Positions 57,557-64,000 of a stretch of 64,000 nucleotides of DNA are shown piece by piece. This stretch comes from Hypericum androsaemum (lineage: Eukaryota; Streptophyta; Magnoliopsida; Malpighiales; Hypericaceae), in contig OZ023181.1 in assembly GCA_963995505.1 (NCBI GenBank), forward strand, positions 3,447,487 through 3,511,486, given 5' to 3'. The position numbers and the translations under genes were made by a program. The stretch's first letter is position 1. Each line of letters begins with the position of its first letter. The notes below the pieces were generated by a model. The model was not told the DNA's origin. It ran no database searches and saw nothing but the letters and a program-made list of their open reading frames with translations.

Positions 57557-59229
57557 TTTTGGCCAGATTGAAGTTGATCAAGGAAACCTGGAGTAGAAGT
57601 GCCATCCGAGCTCGCATAAACTAGTAAGCTTGACATTTTTGGCAATGCAGAGCTTCTTCTTTTTTTTTTGAAAGGTGGCAATGCAGAGCTCTGCAATTCT
57701 ATTCACCATTTGTCCTTATGTATACTATTCGCTTAGAACAGGAAGTTGCATTCTTCTAGGCTATGTTTTTGTTCATTAAGGAAAGGAATTCATTTGCGCG
57801 AATTGAGCTTCTCGTGTTTTGTTGCTTAACAAATTGAGGAATTTATTTATAAATTCTTGCATGCTCTGGATCATATAATCCATTTTGCAAATCGCTTTTT
57901 ATAAATTCTGTCTATTTTGGTAACAAAGATTTTCCAAATTTATATCAACTAATGTCTGCTTCCTTTGAGATCCCGTGATAGGTAATGGTTAGGAAAATAC
58001 ATCAATTTGGAAAGAACAACCTTAATGGATATCGTACAAAAGCATACGTGTTGTATTGGCTTGTGTCCCATAAACCAACAAAGCATTTAAAGTCAACGAA
58101 CGGCAAATTCACATGGTGACCACCTTACCTAACCGATTAAATGTGAGAATAATTCCAACATTTTAAATTAATTTGTATTAAACTTAGGAAAGACACATGA
58201 ACTTTGTAAGACCCATCACAAGTGTAACAAATAATAAAAATTTAACAATTAAATATAGCAAGTCAGAGGATATTGTAAGCTTTTACGATTCATGTCTGTA
58301 TCCTATTCCTTTGCATTTTTTACCTTTTATCTCCATCGTCAAATCCACATAACAGCTATAAAAGTTGCCCTCTTTAGTTAGGATAAGGACTTAACAAGCT
58401 ACAAAAATGACACAAGCGCATAGAAATCTTGGTCTTTGTCTTGGTAGTTAGTAAAACACGGTAATAAATTAAATGACGTGACGTGTCATAACACGTAAAA
58501 TAAGCTTAGTAGTTATCAGTCAGCTAAAATTTATCCTGTAGACAAAAAAAAATTGAATAGCAAAATAATATTTTGTCAATAAATTTAACCTATTTTCTTC
58601 TTAAAATGCAATAACTCAAATAGATGACATGGTGATGATATCGTTCAAATTTTTGAGTTCGAGTTTTTAAAAATACAGTAGTGTTAAATACTTATTGAAA
58701 AAATTTTACTATCTTTTAAAAAATTTATTTGACTCAAATATAAACTAATCGGTTCAATTAATCTAGATACCAAATATTATATACCAAAGGCACACGCAAT
58801 TGCACTTTACATTTCGCGGGCTAACTTTTCGTTAAATGTGTCCACATCCATATCCATCCGCTCAGTGTAAGGTAATTTCCTTGGTGATAGTTATACACTC
58901 ATGTTTTCACATGTATGTTAAAACCTGTCATATTCCAATTGGAAATTAATGTGCAATCTTGGTCAAGTGTCACAAACTTGAACATAATTCCAAGCTCTTC
59001 CCTGTTAACTTGCTTTGAACCAACCAACCAAGGGAAGATTTTGAATTGATCCTACTTTTCTTCATAGATGGGGGTTCCCTTAATTTTTTGGTTGGTTATG
59101 ATAATATCAAGACTATTCTTTTTTTTTTAATAAGAAAGACTATTCTTTTTCTGGATACTTGGAACTCATCATGGATTTTAATTGGAACTAATTGAATTTT
59201 GATATTTTGACTTTATAATTTTATTTTGG
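57557..59229. other. Intergenic, AT-rich, no gene seen
   Basis: Starts with the 3' UTR of the glycosidase gene. No open frame of note, no element ends recognised. Confidence 0.45.
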
Positions 59230-59824
59230 GATAATTACTCTCAGACTCCTGTTATTTGGCATATTCGCTTCTTACCCACCTATCTTTTGACAATCGATTA
59301 AAAACTCCTCATGGTTTGGTTTTATTATACTCTCAGGTTCGTCGCTGATGTCAGCAAGTATTTTTTTCTTTTTTTATTATTAAAATGATGAAAATACCCT
59401 TGAAAAAAAAAACATCTTCTTCTTCAACCTCTGGAAACTAGGAGTCAGGAGCTCGAAACAACAAAACCCAATTGGAAAATACATCAAGTTCGTCAAAATC
59501 AAGAAACAAGTACCCTTGAACTTAAATTCCACCAATTTCTCAATTGAAACAAAAAAGTGGTGAGAACCAAACTAAAAAATCAACCAAAAAATCAGATTCG
59601 GGTTTAGACAAGGACAAGAGGGAGCGGGAGAAGGAGGCCTCGGCTTCGGACAAGGACTAGGACCACCACGATTGGGGAGTTCGAGAAGGACCCTGAGGTT
59701 GTCACGACGGCGGCCATGGAGAAGGCCGTAGAGAAGCTCGTCGAGAAGTAGCGGGATCTCGCCGTCGTCCTCCGATAGGTCGCCGGCGGCGGGCTCGAAG
59801 GACCTCGAGGTAGTCACGATGGCG
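59230..59824. mobile_element. TIR-element left end with captured GC-rich sequence, cut by a copia insertion
   Basis: 59230-59410 (GATAATTACTCTCAGACTCC, then TTTGGTTTTATTATACTCTC and GCTGATGTCAGCA) is the same end type as 52000-52075 and the complement of 51540-51695. Behind it lies GC-rich sequence with a minus-strand open frame (59572 upward, RSFEPAAGDLSEDDGEIPLLL), presumably captured host DNA, parent unknown. The copia LTR begins at 59825 and ends the visible part. Confidence 0.5.
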
Positions 59825-60350
59825 TGTTGGGAATTTGACTCGTGCAGCGGAAGCGGTAAATAAAATTTATCCCGGTAATTAATAATTACCACGGTCAAAA
59901 GTAGATGGGAAAATACCGCCAAGAGGGAACACCAAGATTTACGTGGAAAACCCTCTAAATATCAGAGGAAAAAATCACGGGACCAGCTCCGAAAAATATC
60001 CACTAGTAAATAGAGAAATTACAGTGGTAAAAATATCCTCACTGCCGATACCCCGAGTTATCCCACTCTCGTGTTTCACTCGTATTTTACAGTAGAGAAT
60101 TTTTACTCACTCTATTTTTACCTCAAGCTCTCTCTCTCGAACTTAGAAACTATATATTTCTTTCTAAACTCTCTACTTTGAGTTTTTCTTCATTTTGTGG
60201 ATATTTCACAATGGAAGATCATCTCCCTTTTTATAGAGAGGAATGTCGTGATTTCTTAATTCACTCATCACTAATGGAGACTCCACCCATCACTAATGGA
60301 GACTAATGGATACTTTTATCTTTCACTTATTAGTGGGCATGATCCCATCA
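59825..60350 (-). repeat. 3' LTR of the copia element
   Basis: 526 bp, on the minus strand starting TGATGGGATC and ending CCCAACA. It carries a TATA box (TATAAAAAGGG at 60236-60226), suggesting the LTR promoter is still recognisable. Confidence 0.88.
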
Positions 60351-60396
60351 ATTCTCCCCCTCATGCCCACTTTAGGGAGAAACTTTCTGGTTGAAC

Positions 60397-61128
60397 TTAA
60401 TGATGAACCCCCGTGCCAGATGACTTAGCACAGAATTGGAGTTTCTCACGAGGCACTGTCTTTGTTAACATATCAGCAGGGTTCTTGTCTGTATGAATCT
60501 TCTGGAATGTCATCTCCCGCTCTTTAATGGTCATTCGGAGCCAATGGTACTGAATATCGATGTGCTTAGTGCGACCATGATAGGTGGCATTCTTGCTCAG
60601 GTCTAGAGCACTTTGACTATCACTGTAAATCACATACTCATCTTGCTCCAAATCCAGCTCTTGAAGGAACCTCTTTAACCAAAGCAACTCTTTTCCTGCC
60701 TCGGTCATTGTAATATACTCTGCCTTAGTTGTAGATAGGGCAACACATTTCTGCAGTTTGGACTGCCATGACACAGCTCCCCCTGCAAAAGTAAACAGAT
60801 ATCAAGAAGTTGATTTTCTGGAGTCAATATCTCCTGTCATATCTGCATCTGAAAAACCTTCCAAGATTGGTTCCGAGCCTCCAAAGCACAAAGATATTTT
60901 TGAACTGCCTCGTAAGTATTTTAGGATCCATTTCACAGCCTCCCAATGTTGTCTCTCCGGATTAGAGAGAAACCTGCTCACCACACCAACTGCGCAAGCA
61001 ATATCTAGACGCGTGCACACCATGGCGTACATCAAACTCTGCTGAGGAGTATGGAACATTTGCCATGTCTTCCTTCTCCTCCTTTGTTGTAGGACATTCT
61101 TTCTTGCTGAGTTTAAACTGGCCAGCAA
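60397..61128 (-). pseudogene. Copia RNase H domain, broken
   Basis: Two open pieces: 61128-60802 (SLMYAMVCTRLDIACAVGVV, FSDADMTGDIDSRKSTS) and 60774-60397 (WQSKLQKCVALSTTKAEYI, SDSQSALDLSKN, GRTKHIDIQYHWLR). An in-frame TGA at 60804-60802 separates them. Aspartate and glutamate positions expected in the active site (SDAD, AEY, SDSQSA) are visible. Confidence 0.88.
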
Positions 61129-61993
61129 GAGGTGTACTGACTGGATTCACATTTTTTGAATTGAATCTCTCTAGTACCTTCTCAATATATCTTTCCTGGG
61201 ATATCCACAGCTTCCTAACTTGTCGATCATGAATAATCTGTATGCCCAGAATTTGCCTTGCTGCACCAAGATCCTTCATGTCAAAGGACTTTGATAAATC
61301 TTCTTTCAACTTCTTTATCATCTCAGCATCCTGTCCAACGATCAGCATATCATCCACATACAATAAAAGAATTATGAATTTACCATCATGAAATCTACGG
61401 ATGTAAACGCGATGGTCTGCGTTTGTCCTGGTGTAGCCATGACTCATCATGAATGAGTCAAACTTCTTGTACCACTGTTTAGGAGCTTGCTTCAGGCCAT
61501 ACAAGCTCTTTTTTAACATGCACACCAGATCTTCCTTCCCTTTCTCCTGAAAACCTTCAGGTTGCTGCATGTAGATTTTCTCCTCCAAATCACCATGGAG
61601 GAATGTAGTCTTGACATCCATTTGATTCAAACTAGCAGTTAGTCCGAGTACTACTCGAACCAAGGTCATCTTTACGACTGGTAAAAATATTTCATCAAAG
61701 TTAATGCCTTTCTTCTGGCTGAAACCTTTTACCACTGGCCGAGCCTTGTATTTTACGAGATTATCACCATCTCGTTTCAGCTTGTATACCCATTTGTTCA
61801 TCAAGGCCTTCCTTCCTTGGGGTAATTCCACAAGCTCATAAGTACTGTTCTTTCTCAAAGAACTCAATTCCTCAAGCATAGCCTCCATCCATCGAGCTTT
61901 ATCCTCATGCTCTAGGAGTTTTTCAAAGCTCTCTTGCTCCCCCTCGCTAGTGACAAGGACATACTCAGAACTGGAGTATCTGGTTGATAACAT
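60962..61993 (-). pseudogene. Copia reverse transcriptase domain
   Basis: Open for 343 codons with NKWVYKLKRDGD, the palm motif QMDVKTTFLHGDLEE, SLYGLKQAPKQWYKKFD and the catalytic YVDDM. Frame changes near 61040, just before the RNase H connection; an in-frame stop near 62018 separates it from the upstream linker (62018-62287). Confidence 0.9.
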
Positions 61994-62247
61994 CCTCTGT
62001 CTTGTTGACCTTCTGAGTTACTCGTCCTCCTGAGATTCCGAAGTTACTTCGCCGACCTCAGGGGTTTGCTCTCCCTGATTAGAGTTCTCTTCTGATTCAG
62101 CACCCACCCAAAAGGATTGATCTGCATCTTCTCCACCAGTTGTCATTGGAGACGATTCCAGTGCCAAATCAATTCCACCACCAGCCTCTATCCTTACATC
62201 TGTTATTACTGGGGTTGAACATGTCTCATTTTTATGAAATACTACAT

Positions 62248-63201
62248 CTATGCTTCTGATGACTTTTTTTTTCTCTCTAGATCCCATAGTTTGTAGCCAA
62301 ATTTTTCTTCTCCATAGCCAAGAAATATGCAGGGAACTGCTTTGTCATCTAGCTTTTGTCTCTGTTCCTTTGGTATATGTACAAAAGCTTTGCATCCAAA
62401 CACCTTCAAATATGAGTAAGAAATACTTCTACCGGTCCACACTCTCTCTGGGGTGTCATAGTTTAGCGAAACTGATGGAGACCGATTGATTAGGTAGCAG
62501 GCAGCACGAACTGCTTCCCCCCAGAACAGCTTAGGCAAGTTAGCCATTTTGAGCATGCATCTCACTTTCTCCACAATGGTTCTGTTGATTCTCTCTGCAA
62601 CACCATTGTGCTGTGGGGTGCCTGGAACTATCTTCTCATGTTTGATGCCATGGTTTGCGCAATACTGCTCAAATTTTTTTGACGTGTACTCCCCGCCATT
62701 GTCTGACCGGATACACTTCAAGGACGCACCTTTCTCTCTTTCCACCATAGCATGAAACTTCTTGAAGTGATCAAACACCTGATCTTTGGTTTTACAAAAA
62801 TACACCCACAACTTCCGTGATGCATCATCAATAAAAGTGAGAAAATATTTGCTACCACCTAATGACTCCACTTCAATAGGACCACACACATCGGAATGCA
62901 CAAGTTCTAAAAAACTTTCCTTCTTTTTAGCAGTCTTGCCAAAAGGAACTCTATGACGCTTGCCAAAGATACAATAATCACAAGGTTGTGGTTTTGTACC
63001 TATTGCGATTGGAACAACAGACCGTAATGCTTTCATTCCCTTTTCGCTCAAGTATCCAAGCCGCTTGTGCCATAGACTTGGTGAGGTAGAGTCTTCTACT
63101 GCGTTCACCTCATCTCCAAGCAGCTTCACTTGAGTCTTGTAAAGTGTACCAGATATCTTTCCTCTAGCTGTAACTAGATCTCCTGCAGTCAGCTTCCACA
63201 A
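62248..63201 (-). pseudogene. Copia integrase domain
   Basis: Pre-integrase zinc finger (HKRLGYLSEKGMKAL ... CDYCIFGK), then the core with HSDVCGP, RSDNGGEYTSKKF and HNGVAERINRTI supplying the D, D and E. The frame shifts inside an A9 run near 62270. Confidence 0.9.
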
Positions 63202-64000
63202 TCCATTGCCAAAAATGGCTATGGAAACCAGTCACATCAAGGGCATGTATAGATATCAGGTTCAGGCACAGATCAGGAACATGTCTGACGTCTTTCAATG
63301 TTAACTTATGGCCAACATTTGTCTTGACTAAAACATCACCAACTCCCACAATATTAGCAAAACTGCTATTCCCCATTCTAACCTTGCCAAAGTCTCCTGC
63401 TCTGTACAAGGTGAACATCTCCTTGTGGGGAGTGGCATGGTATGATGCAGCAGAATCAATGACCCATTCAGTGTACGGATCACTGACCGCACAAATATCT
63501 TCTTCACAAGAAAATAATTCCACCTCCTCTAGTGTAGATGTGGTAGCTCTTTGGTCATTCTCATTCTTCTGCTCGCCTCCCTACATCTTCTTGAACAATC
63601 TACAATTTCTTTTAAAGTGCCCCTCTTTGCCACAATGGTAACACTTCAGTCCTTCTCTCGACTGAGATCTTCCTTCAAACTTGCCTTTTTCACGGTTCTC
63701 TGTGACCATGGCCTCATTGCTAGAGCTCATTATGCCATTCTCTATTCTCCGAGTTTCTTCATTCAGGATACTATCCTTGACCATAGACAATGTCAAACTT
63801 GGAGTTGAGTTTGTCAAAGAAACTTTTAGTGTTTCCCAACTATCCGGCAAGGAATTCAGCAACATCAAAGCCATCAACTCATCGTTTAGCTAAACCTTTG
63901 CTGCTACTAGACGATTTGAAAACTCCTGGAATGTACTCAAATACTCAGACACATTTTGTCCATCATGGTATGTGGCTGTGATAAGCCGTCTGAGCAGAAA
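63164..64000 (-). pseudogene. Copia Gag C-terminus and protease
   Basis: The Gag tail has the zinc knuckle CYHCGKEGHFKRNC (near 63630-63590). An in-frame TAG at 63583-63581 follows and another lies near 63890. The protease region (63523-63164) has WVIDSAASYHAT, the aspartic protease motif in the form common to the Tnt1 group. It shifts frame near 63200 before the integrase. The Gag start is beyond the window. Confidence 0.85.

Larger units (their letters stand above)
59825..64000 (-). mobile_element. Decayed Ty1/copia retrotransposon (Tnt1/Tork-like), 5' part outside the window
   Basis: Minus-strand element, order from the right edge: Gag with zinc knuckle, protease, integrase, reverse transcriptase, RNase H, purine tract (GAGGGGGAGAAT, 60362-60351) and 3' LTR (59825-60350). 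This domain order defines copia. At least two in-frame stops in the Gag part, frame changes in protease, integrase and reverse transcriptase, and a stop inside RNase H make it non-functional. The target duplication cannot be checked because the other end is missing. Confidence 0.93.

Overview
The window is nuclear DNA of a flowering plant, most likely a eudicot. Five intact intron-rich genes all encode plant-type proteins, splice sites follow plant consensus, intergenic DNA is AT-rich, and plant transposon families fill the gaps. There are no operons, bacterial ribosome-binding sites or CRISPR arrays. I cannot name the species.

Layout. 1-13.9 kb is gene-free and transposon-rich. It holds the junction of two LTR retroelement families, a complete 1.4-kb deletion-derivative copia element nested in an inverted relative (647-2050, target duplication AATAC), a minisatellite, a foldback element, a tRNA-derived SINE with 17-bp target duplications, and a tandem segmental duplication (about 6.4-12.2 kb) whose second copy carries a hAT-type insertion (10313-11685, target duplication GTTATAGT). 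14.0-19.0 kb (minus) is a complete half-size ABC transporter of the ABCG12/ABCG15 group (9 exons, 693 aa). 19.1-24.1 kb is repeats, including a hAT-like element and a foldback MITE. 24.2-26.0 kb (minus) is the exon-junction-complex protein Y14/RBM8A (4 exons, 205 aa). 26.2-29.7 kb is a complete non-autonomous LTR element (target duplication GTGTG) with no pol. 30.8-33.8 kb (minus) is peroxisomal serine-glyoxylate aminotransferase (5 coding exons, 401 aa). 35.9-48.9 kb (minus) is a CHD1/CHR5-type chromatin remodeller (30 coding exons, 1754 aa). 49-53 kb is repeats, including two TIR elements with captured gene pieces. 53.6-57.6 kb (plus) is a pseudouridine-5'-phosphate glycosidase with a PTS2 peroxisome signal (13 exons, 340 aa). 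59.8 kb to the end is a decayed Tnt1/Tork-like copia element on the minus strand.

The genes are unrelated housekeeping or tissue-specific plant genes; only the aminotransferase and the glycosidase share a compartment, the peroxisome. I joined exons by reading splice sites and frame, and every model closes in frame at about the usual family length. Three of about 56 coding introns appear to be GC-AG. I saw no convincing new multi-gene system. The most interesting points are the PTS2-only first exon followed by a GC-AG intron, a duplicated 3' splice site ahead of the PTS1-encoding exon of the aminotransferase, the gene-capturing TIR elements, and the nested retroelement cluster at the left edge.
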